Below, in pieces: positions 1 to 7,487 of a DNA stretch of 64,000 nt. Made by a program: the position numbers and the translations under genes. The DNA is from Gammaproteobacteria bacterium MFB021 (GTDB lineage Bacteria > Pseudomonadota > Gammaproteobacteria > Pseudomonadales > Halomonadaceae). A model generated the notes under the pieces. That model did no database searches. It saw only the letters and a program-made list of their open reading frames with translations, and was not told where the DNA came from. Every line of letters starts with the position of its first letter. Within the stretch, counting starts at the first letter, position 1. The stretch lies in the NCBI GenBank assembly GCA_000737985.1, contig JNVT01000108.1, positions 44,495 through 108,494 of the forward strand, written 5' to 3'.

Positions 1-167
1 TGGACCTAGAGTCCGGCGACATCGTCGAGTTCTACGACGAAGAGATCGAGCGGCGCCAGCGCGAGATCGTCGAAGAGCACGGCTACGAGCTGGTCGAGCA
101 CGCGCTGGTGCTCTACGTTCGCCCGCGTGGCTCCAAGGCGACGCGTCAGGACAGCAGCAAGAAGTGA
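1..167 (+). CDS. fur: Ferric uptake regulator Fur, C-terminal part (5' end outside window)
   Basis: The reading frame enters from the left edge in frame 3 and ends at a TGA at 165-167, giving the last 54 residues. The stretch LESGDIVEFYDEEIERRQ followed by an EEHGYELVEHALVLY segment matches the dimerisation domain of Fur, the Fe(II)-dependent repressor of iron uptake genes. The usual Cys-rich tail of the enterobacterial protein is replaced here by a basic, serine-rich tail (SKATRQDSSKK). The gene converges on recN, the arrangement known from Pseudomonas. The partial length prevents checking the DNA-binding domain. A plausible Fur target in this window is the ABC importer at 18219-21212. Confidence 0.9.
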   Translation, partial: DLESGDIVEFYDEEIERRQREIVEEHGYELVEHALVLYVRPRGSKATRQDSSKK

Positions 168-206
168 CACCCTGGCCCGCTTGCAGGGCACCGTATATAC
201 CACCAG

Positions 207-236
207 AACGCCGACCCCCAGGGGTCGGCGTTTTGC
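207..236 (+). terminator. Intrinsic terminator of fur, probably bidirectional
   Basis: A G+C-rich stem (CGCCGACCC paired with GGGTCGGCG) with a four-base loop is followed by TTTTG. It lies 40 bp after the fur stop codon and 60 bp beyond the recN stop codon, so it can end fur transcription and possibly recN as well. Confidence 0.85.
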
Positions 237-292
237 TTTCTGCGTTGTGTGGTGTCGTAAGTGCGGTCTCGGCGGCGAGGCGCCAGTGACGC

Positions 293-1966
293 TCAGTGCG
301 CCCCGGTCTGGCTCGCTGCCAGCATCTCGCGGGCGTGGGCCAGGGTTCGCTCCGAGAGCTTGACGCCGCCGAGCATGCGCGCGATCTCGCGCACTCTGCC
401 CGCCTCGTCGAGCTGCGCCATCCGGGTGCGGGTGGCCTCTTCGCTCGACTGCTTCTCGATGTGCAGATGCTGGTGCGCCTGGGCGGCGACCTGGGGCAGG
501 TGGGTCACGGTCATGATCTGGGCTTTCTGGCCCAGCCGGCGCAGCAGCTGGCCGACGATCTCGGCGGTGGCGCCGGAGATGCCCACGTCGACTTCGTCGA
601 ATACCAGCGTGGCCAGGGTGCTGTGGCTGGCCGCCACCACCTGGATCGCCAGGCTGACGCGGGAGAGCTCACCGCCTGAGGCGACCTTGGCCAGCGGTCG
701 CGGTGGCTGGCCGGGGTTGGCGCTGATCAAGAGGCTGACGCGGTCGACGCCGTGGGGCTGCGGCGTCTCCAGCGGGGTGACCTCGACCGCGAAGCGCGCC
801 TTCTCCATGCCCAGGAAGGCGAGCTGCTCCTGCACCTGGCGGGCGAACTCGGTGGCGCTGGTCTGGCGCGCTTCGCTGATCTGGCGGGCGGCGTCGCGGT
901 AGTGCTGGCGGGTCTCCTCGAGTCGCGCGCGCAGGCTGTCGAGATCGTCGTCGCCGCCATCGAGGGTCGCCAGCTCGGCGCTCAGGCGCTGGTGCAGCGC
1001 GACCAGCTCGTCGGGCATGACGTGGTGCTTGCGCGCAATGCGATGGATCTCGCCGAGGCGCTCATCGACCCAAGCCAGTCTTTGCGGATCGAGCTCGGTG
1101 GACTCGACGAAGTGGTGCAGCTCCCGGGCCGCCTCCTCGAGCTGGATCTGGGCATCATTGAGCATGCCGAGCGCTTCTGCCAGGCTGCCGCGGTCGCTGC
1201 CCGGCACCCGCGACAGGCGCGTGTGCGCCTGCAGCAGCAGGCCCAGCGCGCCGCCTTCGTCGTGGTCGCAGCAGTCGGCGGCGAACTGCGCCTCGCGCAG
1301 CGTTTCCTCCAGATGCGCCAGGGTCTCCTGCTCCTGCTCCAGCGACTCCAGCTCGTCCGCCTGCAGCGCCAGTTGATCCAGCTCCTCCACCTGATAGCGC
1401 AGCAGTTGGCGCTTGGCCTCGCGCTCCTCGTCATTCTCGCTGCGCTGGCGATACTGCTTGCGCAGGCTTTGCCACTGGCGGTGCATCGCCGCCAGCTCGT
1501 CCACCGCGCGGCGCTGGCCGGCGGCGTCGTCGAGCAGGCGGCGATGGGTCTCCTCGTTGAGCAGCGCCTGGTGGGCGTGCTGGCTGTGGACGTCGATCAG
1601 GCACTCGCCGAGTTCGCGCAGGTCGGCGATGGTGCAGGGCTGGCCGTTGATCCACGCCTTGGAGCGTCCGGACGCGGTGACCACCCGGCGCAGCAGGCAT
1701 TCCTCGCTCGGCAGTTCGCGCGCGGCGAGCCAGGCCCGCGCCTCGGCGCGGCCGCTGAGATCGAAGCGCGCGCTGAGATCGGCGCGTTCGGCGCCATGAC
1801 GCACGCCGCCGGCATCGGCGCGTTCGCCCAGGCAGAGCCCGAGGGCGCCGAGCAGGATCGACTTGCCCGCCCCGGTCTCACCGGTGATGGCGGTCATGCC
1901 GGACTGGAACTCCAGGTCGAGGGTATCGACGATGGCGAAGTCGCGAATGGCGAGTTGGATCAGCAT
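293..1966 (-). CDS. recN: DNA repair protein RecN (SMC-like ATPase)
   Basis: RecN is a cohesin-like ATPase of the SMC family that acts early in recombinational repair of double-strand breaks. The 557-residue product has the family's normal length. The Walker A motif GETGAGKS is at residues 29-36, a long coiled-coil region occupies about 150-370, the ABC signature SGGELSR begins near 430, and Walker B LVFDEVDVGISG is at about 454-465. The start ATG is preceded by GGGAGG at good spacing. The upstream region carries a consensus LexA box over the -10 element, so SOS induction is expected. It converges with fur and diverges from grpE. Confidence 0.97.
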   Translation of the reverse strand: MLIQLAIRDFAIVDTLDLEFQSGMTAITGETGAGKSILLGALGLCLGERADAGGVRHGAERADLSARFDLSGRAEARAWLAARELPSEECLLRRVVTASGRSKAWINGQPCTIADLRELGECLIDVHSQHAHQALLNEETHRRLLDDAAGQRRAVDELAAMHRQWQSLRKQYRQRSENDEEREAKRQLLRYQVEELDQLALQADELESLEQEQETLAHLEETLREAQFAADCCDHDEGGALGLLLQAHTRLSRVPGSDRGSLAEALGMLNDAQIQLEEAARELHHFVESTELDPQRLAWVDERLGEIHRIARKHHVMPDELVALHQRLSAELATLDGGDDDLDSLRARLEETRQHYRDAARQISEARQTSATEFARQVQEQLAFLGMEKARFAVEVTPLETPQPHGVDRVSLLISANPGQPPRPLAKVASGGELSRVSLAIQVVAASHSTLATLVFDEVDVGISGATAEIVGQLLRRLGQKAQIMTVTHLPQVAAQAHQHLHIEKQSSEEATRTRMAQLDEAGRVREIARMLGGVKLSERTLAHAREMLAASQTGAH

Positions 1967-2001
1967 GCTGCCTCCCGAGGATCGATGGCGGCCATACAGT
2001 G

Positions 2002-2039
2002 GTCTGTTCGTTTATACAGTAGTCGGTTCGGCGCTTCAA
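2002..2039 (-). promoter_or_regulatory. recN promoter with LexA (SOS) box
   Basis: On the minus strand, TTGAAG (-35, complement of 2034-2039) is followed after 17 bp by TATAAA (-10, complement of 2011-2016). A palindromic CTG-N10-CAG element (CTGTATAAACGAACAG, 2004-2019) covers the -10 box, which matches the LexA consensus CTGTN8ACAG in all conserved positions. LexA bound there would block RNA polymerase directly. Confidence 0.88.
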
Positions 2040-2102
2040 TCCACCCCGCGGTGCCCGAGGCTCGCGTGGCGTGCACGGACGCTCACGCAACGTCTGCCAA
2101 CG

Positions 2103-2131
2103 CTTGAGATCGTCGCGGGCAGCCCCATATA
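2103..2131 (+). promoter_or_regulatory. sigma32-type heat-shock promoter of grpE
   Basis: CTTGAGA (2103-2109) and CCCCATATA (2123-2131) are separated by 13 bp. This is nearly the textbook RpoH promoter (CTTGAAA, 11-16 bp, CCCCATNTA). It lies about 90 bp upstream of the grpE start codon. Confidence 0.85.
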
Positions 2132-2222
2132 GGCAGTCACTTGGACATCAATAGCGAGCGTCGATGACGCCGACGCCGTCTTCATACTGGTGCTTTCATC
2201 ACATCTATATCGGGAGAGACTC

Positions 2223-2846
2223 ATGGTCAGAGATCCGCAGAAGCCCGTCGACGAAGAGATCGAGCGCGCCGAGCGCGATGGCGAACCGCAGCCGACCCAG
2301 GCGCCGCTCGAGGGTGATCTCGACGCGGTTGCCGACGAACTCGAGCATGAGCCTGGCGAGACCGGCGGTGACGCCAACCCCGAGGCAGAAGTGCTGGCCG
2401 CGCGGGTCGAAGAGCTGGAGCAGGCGCTCACCGAAGCCAAGGATCAGTCGATGCGTGCCGCCGCCGAGGCTCAGAATGCCCGCCGGCGCGCTGAGCAGGA
2501 TGCCGAGAAGGCCCGGAAGTTCGCCCTGGAGAAGTTCGTCAAGGAGCTGCTGCCGGTGGTCGACAGTCTGGAAAAGGGGCTGGAGAGCATGCAGGAGGTC
2601 GACGAGACCCACCGCGAGGGGGTGTCGATGACCCTGAAGATGCAGCTCGACGTGCTCGCCAAGTTCGGCGTCGAGCAGATCGACCCGCAGGGTGAACCGT
2701 TCGATCCGCAGTTCCATGAAGCGATGAGCATGGTGCCCAATCCGGAGCTCGACCCCAACACGGTCATGGATGTGATGCAGAAGGGTTACACCCTGAACGG
2801 GCGTCTGGTGCGGCCGGCGATGGTCATCGTCAGCAAGTCGGCCTGA
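2223..2846 (+). CDS. grpE: Nucleotide exchange factor GrpE
   Basis: GrpE releases ADP from DnaK and so drives the chaperone cycle. The 207-residue product has an acidic N-terminal tail, a long helix predicted to form the dimer coiled coil (about residues 55-120, rich in [14 protein letters not shown] heptads), and the C-terminal beta domain ending in [16 protein letters not shown]. The ATG at 2223 is chosen over an in-frame ATG 33 bp upstream because GGGAGA sits at 2210-2215 and the resulting N-terminus fits the family. It is the first gene of the grpE-dnaK-dnaJ cluster and has its own sigma32-like promoter. Confidence 0.96.
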   Translation: MVRDPQKPVDEEIERAERDGEPQPTQAPLEGDLDAVADELEHEPGETGGDANPEAEVLAARVEELEQALTEAKDQSMRAAAEAQNARRRAEQDAEKARKFALEKFVKELLPVVDSLEKGLESMQEVDETHREGVSMTLKMQLDVLAKFGVEQIDPQGEPFDPQFHEAMSMVPNPELDPNTVMDVMQKGYTLNGRLVRPAMVIVSKSA

Positions 2847-2866
2847 CGCAATCTGGGCCGACGGGG

Positions 2867-2895
2867 CTTGAAAGGCGCCCGAAAGCCCCCAGATA
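2867..2895 (+). promoter_or_regulatory. sigma32-type heat-shock promoter of dnaK
   Basis: CTTGAAA (2867-2873) and CCCCAGATA (2887-2895) lie 13 bp apart, the same spacing as in the grpE promoter. The -35 box is a perfect match and the -10 box has one mismatch to CCCCATNTA. It stands 74 bp before the dnaK start. Confidence 0.85.
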
Positions 2896-2968
2896 GCAGT
2901 CAATCGCGCCAAACGCGCCGCCAAGACAACGTATCGAATCGTCAACGAATTGTTAGAGGTGAGGAATT

Positions 2969-4909
2969 ATGGGACGCATCATCGGTATCGACCTGGGTAC
3001 GACCAACTCCTGCGTCGCCGTGCTCGACGGTGACAAGACTCGCGTGATCGAGAACGCCGAAGGCGCTCGTACCACGCCGTCGATCATCGGCTACACCGAC
3101 GACGGCGAGACCCTGGTCGGCCAGGCGGCCAAGCGTCAGGCGGTCACCAACCCGACCAACACGCTCTACGCCGTCAAGCGCCTGATCGGCCGCAAGTTCA
3201 AGGACGACGTCGTCCAGAAGGACATCAAGATGGTGCCTTACCGCATCGTCGAGGCCGACAACGGCGACGCCTGGGTGCAGGTGAACGACAAGAAGCTGGC
3301 ACCGCCGCAGGTCAGCGCGGAAGTGCTCAAGAAGATGAAGAAGACCGCCGAGGACTATCTCGGTGAAGAAGTGACCGAAGCGGTCATCACCGTGCCGGCC
3401 TACTTCAACGATTCCCAGCGTCAGGCGACCAAGGACGCCGGCCGCATCGCCGGTCTCGAGGTCAAGCGCATCATCAACGAGCCGACCGCAGCCGCGCTGG
3501 CCTACGGCATGGATCGCTCCACCGGCGACCGTACTATCGCGGTCTACGATCTGGGTGGCGGTACCTTCGACATCTCGATCATCGAAGTCGCCGACGTCGA
3601 CGGCGAGAAGCAGTTCGAGGTGCTGGCCACCAACGGTGACACCTTCCTGGGTGGCGAGGACTTCGACCTCAAGCTGATCGACTACCTGGTGCAGCAGTTC
3701 AAGAGCGATTCGGGCATCGACCTGTCCGGCGACAGCCTGGCCATGCAGCGTCTCAAGGAAGCTGCCGAGAAGGCCAAGATCGAGCTCTCCTCGGCCCAGC
3801 AGACCGAAGTCAATCTGCCCTACATCACCGCCGACAACACCGGTCCCAAGCACCTGGCGATCAAGGTCACCCGGGCCAAGCTCGAGTCGCTGGTCGAAGA
3901 TCTGGTCAGCCGCTCGCTGGGTCCGTGCAAGACCGCCATGGACGACGCCGGTCTCTCCAACAGCGAGATCCACGACGTCATCCTGGTCGGCGGCCAGACC
4001 CGCATGCCGATGGTGCAGCAGAAGGTCGCCGAGTTCTTCGGCAAGGACGCTCGCAAGGACGTCAACCCGGACGAAGCCGTGGCCATGGGTGCCGCGATTC
4101 AGGGCGGCGTGCTCGGCGGTGACGTCAAGGACGTGCTGCTGCTCGACGTGACCCCGCTGACCCTGGGTATCGAGACCCTGGGTGGCGTGATGACGCCGTT
4201 GATCGAGAAGAACACCACGATCCCGACCAAGAAGACCCAGACCTTCTCGACCGCCGAGGACAACCAGACGGCCGTGACCATCCACGCGCTGCAGGGTGAG
4301 CGCAAGCAGGCGGCGCAGAACAAGTCGCTGGGTCGCTTCGACCTCGCCGACATTCCGCCGGCACCGCGCGGCGTGCCGCAGATCGAAGTCGCCTTCGATC
4401 TCGATGCCAACGGTATCCTCAACATCACGGCCAAGGACAAGGCGACCGGCAAAGAGCAGTCGATCGTGATCAAGTCCTCCAGCGGTCTCTCCGACGATGA
4501 GATCGATCAGATGGTCAAGGATGCCGAGGCGCACGAGGCCGAGGACAAGAAGTTCGAAGAGCTGGTGGCACTGCGCAACCAGGCCGACGGCATGATCCAC
4601 GCCTCGCGCAAGACGCTGGAAGAGGCCGGCGATAAGGTCGACGCCGACGAGAAGAGCAAGATCGAGAGCGCCATCGGCGAACTCGAAGAAGCGCTCAAGG
4701 GTGACGACAAGGACGCCATCCAGGCCAAGCTCGACGCGCTCACCGAAGCCTCCGGCAACCTGGCGCAGAAGATGTACGCCGAGCAGGGCGAAGGCGCCGG
4801 TCAGGACGCGGGGGCTCAGGCCGACGACGCCCAGGCCAGCGGCAAGAAAGAGGATGACGTGGTTGACGCCGAGTTCGAGGAAGTCAACGACGATCGGAAA
4901 AAGCAATAA
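2969..4909 (+). CDS. dnaK: Molecular chaperone DnaK (Hsp70)
   Basis: DnaK is the ATP-dependent cytoplasmic Hsp70 that binds exposed hydrophobic peptides with DnaJ and GrpE as partners. The 646-residue protein starts with the phosphate-1 motif [13 protein letters not shown] (residues 5-17), has the phosphate-2 motif [11 protein letters not shown] near residue 194, the linker [13 protein letters not shown] near 390, a substrate-binding domain, a helical lid, and ends with [17 protein letters not shown], as expected for proteobacterial DnaK. The ribosome-binding site GAGGTGAGG precedes the ATG. Length and motifs show an intact gene. Confidence 0.99.
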   Translation: MGRIIGIDLGTTNSCVAVLDGDKTRVIENAEGARTTPSIIGYTDDGETLVGQAAKRQAVTNPTNTLYAVKRLIGRKFKDDVVQKDIKMVPYRIVEADNGDAWVQVNDKKLAPPQVSAEVLKKMKKTAEDYLGEEVTEAVITVPAYFNDSQRQATKDAGRIAGLEVKRIINEPTAAALAYGMDRSTGDRTIAVYDLGGGTFDISIIEVADVDGEKQFEVLATNGDTFLGGEDFDLKLIDYLVQQFKSDSGIDLSGDSLAMQRLKEAAEKAKIELSSAQQTEVNLPYITADNTGPKHLAIKVTRAKLESLVEDLVSRSLGPCKTAMDDAGLSNSEIHDVILVGGQTRMPMVQQKVAEFFGKDARKDVNPDEAVAMGAAIQGGVLGGDVKDVLLLDVTPLTLGIETLGGVMTPLIEKNTTIPTKKTQTFSTAEDNQTAVTIHALQGERKQAAQNKSLGRFDLADIPPAPRGVPQIEVAFDLDANGILNITAKDKATGKEQSIVIKSSSGLSDDEIDQMVKDAEAHEAEDKKFEELVALRNQADGMIHASRKTLEEAGDKVDADEKSKIESAIGELEEALKGDDKDAIQAKLDALTEASGNLAQKMYAEQGEGAGQDAGAQADDAQASGKKEDDVVDAEFEEVNDDRKKQ

Positions 4910-4941
4910 TCACGACGTCTGACGTCGTGTGACGGCAGCAG

Positions 4942-4972
4942 CGCGGGAGCCAGACACGACTCCCGCGTTGTC
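4942..4972 (+). terminator. Partial terminator between dnaK and dnaJ
   Basis: The stem CGCGGGAG / CTCCCGCG with a 10-base loop is followed by TTGTCGTTT, a broken U-tract. A second small palindrome (ACGACGTC ... GACGTCGT) lies just before it. A leaky terminator here would lower dnaJ expression relative to dnaK. This function is inferred. Confidence 0.6.
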
Positions 4973-5007
4973 GTTTGCACGGCATCGACACGGAGGCGAA
5001 CAACGTC

Positions 5008-6159
5008 ATGTCCAAGCGTGACTACTACGAAGTGCTGGGCGTCGACAAGGGCGCCGACGGCAAGGAGATCAAGAAGGCCTATCGCCGGCTGGCACAGAAG
5101 TACCATCCGGATCGCAATCCGGACGATCAGCAGGCGGCGGAGAAATTCCGCGAGGTCTCCGATGCCTACGAGGTGCTGTCCGACGACCAGAAGCGCGCGG
5201 CCTACGACCAGTTCGGCCATGCCGGGGTCGACGGCCAGGCCGGCGGCGGTTTCGGTGGTGGCGGTTTCGGCGGTGCCGGGGCCGGTGGCTTCAGCGATAT
5301 CTTCGGCGATGTCTTCGGCGATATCTTCGGTGGCGGCGGCGGTGGCCGGCGCAATCCCAACGCGCCCCAGCGCGGCAGCGACCTGCGCTACAACCTGGAA
5401 CTCGACCTCGAGGATGCCGTCTTCGGCACTACGGTCGATATCCGCGTACCGCGCCACGTCGAGTGTGAGCACTGCGACGGCAATGGCGCCGAGCCCGGTT
5501 CGAGCAAGGAGACCTGCCCGACCTGTCACGGCCAGGGTCAGGTGCGCATGCAGCAGGGCTTCTTCGCCGTGCAGCAGACCTGCCCGACCTGCCACGGCAG
5601 CGGCCAGGTGATCAAGGTGCCGTGCCGCAAGTGCCACGGCGAGGGCCGCGTCCGCGAGACGCGCACGCTGTCGGTGAAGATCCCGGCCGGGGTGGATACC
5701 GGCGACCGTATCCGTCTCAACGGCGAGGGCGAGTCCGGGCTCAATGGCGGGCCGGCGGGCGACCTCTACGTTCAGGCCGATATCAAGCCGCACCCGATCT
5801 TCGAGCGTGACGGGCGTCATCTGCACTGCGAAGTGCCGATCAACTTCGTCGACGCTGCCCTGGGCGGCGAGCTCGAGGTGCCGACCCTGGAGGGCCGGGT
5901 CAAGCTCAAGATCCCCGCCGAGACCCAGACCGGCAAGCTGTTCCGGCTGCGCGGCAAGGGCGTGAAACCGGTGCGCGGCGGCCCCGCCGGCGACCTGCTG
6001 TGCAAGGTCGTGGTGGAGACCCCGGTCAATCTCTCCGAGGAGCAGAAAGAGCTGCTGCGCAAGTTCCAGGAGAGCCTGGGCAGCGCCAGCCGCCACTCGC
6101 CCAAGAAAGAGGGCTGGTTCGACGGCGTGAAGCGCTTCTTCGAAGACATGAAGCCCTGA
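5008..6159 (+). CDS. dnaJ: Co-chaperone DnaJ (Hsp40, type I)
   Basis: DnaJ delivers substrates to DnaK and stimulates its ATPase. The 383-residue product has the N-terminal J domain with the invariant HPD tripeptide (YHPDRNPDD, about residue 33), a Gly/Phe-rich linker (about 75-115), four zinc-binding CxxCxGxG repeats ([32 protein letters not shown], about 150-215) and the C-terminal substrate-binding domains. The ATG at 5008 follows GGAGG and gives the family N-terminus [11 protein letters not shown]; an upstream in-frame ATG at 4975 would add an unconserved tail. In Pseudomonas dapB follows directly; here a 15-kb block intervenes. Confidence 0.98.
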   Translation: MSKRDYYEVLGVDKGADGKEIKKAYRRLAQKYHPDRNPDDQQAAEKFREVSDAYEVLSDDQKRAAYDQFGHAGVDGQAGGGFGGGGFGGAGAGGFSDIFGDVFGDIFGGGGGGRRNPNAPQRGSDLRYNLELDLEDAVFGTTVDIRVPRHVECEHCDGNGAEPGSSKETCPTCHGQGQVRMQQGFFAVQQTCPTCHGSGQVIKVPCRKCHGEGRVRETRTLSVKIPAGVDTGDRIRLNGEGESGLNGGPAGDLYVQADIKPHPIFERDGRHLHCEVPINFVDAALGGELEVPTLEGRVKLKIPAETQTGKLFRLRGKGVKPVRGGPAGDLLCKVVVETPVNLSEEQKELLRKFQESLGSASRHSPKKEGWFDGVKRFFEDMKP

Positions 6160-6186
6160 TCCCAGCGCCGCTCGCAGGGTCATGAG

Positions 6187-6256
6187 AAAGCCCCCCGTCG
6201 GATTTGAACTGACCCCCAATAGCTGGACGGTTCATTTAGCCGGCGGGGGCTTTTTC
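6187..6256 (+). terminator. Terminator of dnaJ with an insertion-sequence-like loop
   Basis: CCCCCGTCGG (6192-6201) pairs with CCGGCGGGGG (6240-6249) and is followed by CTTTTTCTT, a good intrinsic terminator. The loop is unusually long (38 nt). It contains TGAACTGACCCCCAATAG, which resembles the terminal inverted repeat of IS3-family (IS150-type) elements, and TGAAC/GTTCA at its two ends. It may be a scar of an insertion into the original loop. Confidence 0.7.
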
Positions 6257-6321
6257 TTGGGAGATCGCAGAGGCATGGATACCTACCAGGTTATCCATAC
6301 GGCGCTCCACGTCGGCCGCTG

Positions 6322-7011
6322 TCACCAGTAGAACGGCTTGATCGCGGGTTTTTTCTTGGTCGGAACGCGCTGCGGCAGTTGGTGTCTGGCCAACTCCTCG
6401 CTAGTGACCCGACGTCTCAACCAGTGGGCGTTACGTGCCAGAGAGCCAGGTATGGGACGATCACTGCTCTCTCGGCGCGGCAGAATGACGCCGACTCGAG
6501 TGGCGGGAAAATCCTCACGGATTGCCGCCAGAGCCGGGGCCAAGTCGGTATCGGCTGACACCAGAACGACTTGTTCGATTCGTTCGCTCGGTGGTACTGC
6601 AGCTTGCCTCGCAAGGGTCCTGTACATCTCCAGGGCAATGCGCACGTCGGTCTCTTTTTCTTCCAATTTCCAGATATCGACGAGGTCTTGACGGGAGGCT
6701 CGCGTGGCGCGATCAACGAACCGAGGAGCGCGTGCCGGTTCCAACTGATGGCGACCCAAGGTGACGGTAACGCCGACTGCCTTGAGTGCCTTCAGATAGG
6801 CTGCTTGAGCCGCGTGTGATGCCTGCCCTCGCGATGCCAGGGTGGGCTGAACCGGGGAGGTGAAATAGCGATAGTCGACAGGCAGGTAATGCGGGGCTTC
6901 GATACGCAGAATGCTGGATAGCAGGGCCGGGAGATCGAGCCATTTGTAGCTCGTTCCCGCCAGTAGGCCGTAAAACAGATTGTAACCGTCAATGAAAAAC
7001 GCTGTACGCAC
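6322..7011 (-). CDS. NYN-domain (LabA/DUF88-like, PIN-fold) putative ribonuclease
   Basis: The 229-residue product shows the hallmarks of the NYN branch of the PIN nuclease fold. These are an N-terminal FIDGYNLFYG with the first metal-binding Asp (about residue 8), an EKETDVRIALEMYR segment (about 115-128), and VLVSADTDLAPAL (about 148-160) with the acidic cluster. This suggests a metal-dependent RNase or RNA-binding protein; the substrate is unknown. The start is a GTG at 7011; no better in-frame start fits FIDGYN. Base composition is clearly more A+T-rich than the flanking genes, and the gene separates dnaJ from the fds operon, so lateral acquisition is likely. The C-terminus is basic (PTKKKPAIKPFYW). 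Confidence 0.82.
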   Translation of the reverse strand: MRTAFFIDGYNLFYGLLAGTSYKWLDLPALLSSILRIEAPHYLPVDYRYFTSPVQPTLASRGQASHAAQAAYLKALKAVGVTVTLGRHQLEPARAPRFVDRATRASRQDLVDIWKLEEKETDVRIALEMYRTLARQAAVPPSERIEQVVLVSADTDLAPALAAIREDFPATRVGVILPRRESSDRPIPGSLARNAHWLRRRVTSEELARHQLPQRVPTKKKPAIKPFYW

Positions 7012-7144
7012 GCCCGGACATGCCCCAGATATGAAAAAACCGGCACAAGGCCGGTTTTTTCGGCCCTAACGGCCAGCGAACTGAATCGCTGCGTACAGGG
7101 CTAGGTTTGAAGATTAGACTACCCAGCGCTATAGGGGGTGTCAA
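7012..7144 (-). promoter_or_regulatory. Structured leader and promoter upstream of the NYN gene
   Basis: On the minus strand TTGACA (complement of 7139-7144) and TAGTCT (complement of 7116-7121) are 17 bp apart, a plausible sigma70 promoter. The roughly 100-nt leader then holds a CAGCGA/TCGCTG hairpin (7074-7091), a GGCC/GGCC hairpin (7062-7074) and a full intrinsic terminator (7034-7060: an 11-bp stem flanked by six A and six T). The terminator ends only 22 bp before the GTG start. Transcripts must pass this terminator to express the gene, which suggests attenuation. No known riboswitch class was recognised. Confidence 0.6.
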
Positions 7145-7169
7145 TGCTTGAGTGGTGCATTGACACCCC
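7135..7169. terminator. Long perfect hairpin downstream of the fds operon
   Basis: GGGGTGTCAATGC (7135-7147) is perfectly complementary to GCATTGACACCCC (7157-7169) across a 9-base loop. It lies 18 bp past the fdsD stop codon. It lacks a U-tract on either strand, so it may act as an mRNA 3'-end stabiliser or as a protein-binding palindrome rather than a classical terminator. It also overlaps the predicted -35 box of the NYN gene. Confidence 0.6.
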
Positions 7170-7187
7170 GGATGCCCGGCGCTGGAG

Positions 7188-7451
7188 TCAGCCCGCGTCC
7201 GAGGTCTCCTCCCAATCCTTGACCGTGTTGGAGAGCGCCTTGAGCCGCTCGATGGCCAGCTTCGACACCGGGTCGAGCTGGCTGCCGTCCTCGTCGGCGT
7301 AGGCGATGATGTCGCGCTTCATGGGGCGCGCCCAGAACTTCTTGAGGTGGGTGGCGACCTGCTCGGCCGCCTGGGCATCGTCGCCGTGATGGCGGTTGTT
7401 GAGGCTGATCTGATTGATCATCTTGATCAGCGACGCCGTGTTATCGCTCAT
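7188..7451 (-). CDS. fdsD: Formate dehydrogenase delta subunit FdsD
   Basis: The 87-residue product (SLIKMINQISLNNRHHGDD ... WARPMKRDIIAYAD) matches the small FdsD family found only with soluble NAD-dependent formate dehydrogenases. It is thought to assist assembly or stability of the complex. It follows fdsA by 36 bp and is the last gene of the operon. In Cupriavidus and Rhodobacter operons fdsC usually lies between fdsA and fdsD; it is absent here. The N-terminal ATG is preceded by GGGGAGAGAC on the minus strand. Confidence 0.9.
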   Translation of the reverse strand: MSDNTASLIKMINQISLNNRHHGDDAQAAEQVATHLKKFWARPMKRDIIAYADEDGSQLDPVSKLAIERLKALSNTVKDWEETSDAG

Positions 7452-7487
7452 GTCCGTCTCTCCCCGGTTGGCTAAATCCTGCCGCGC

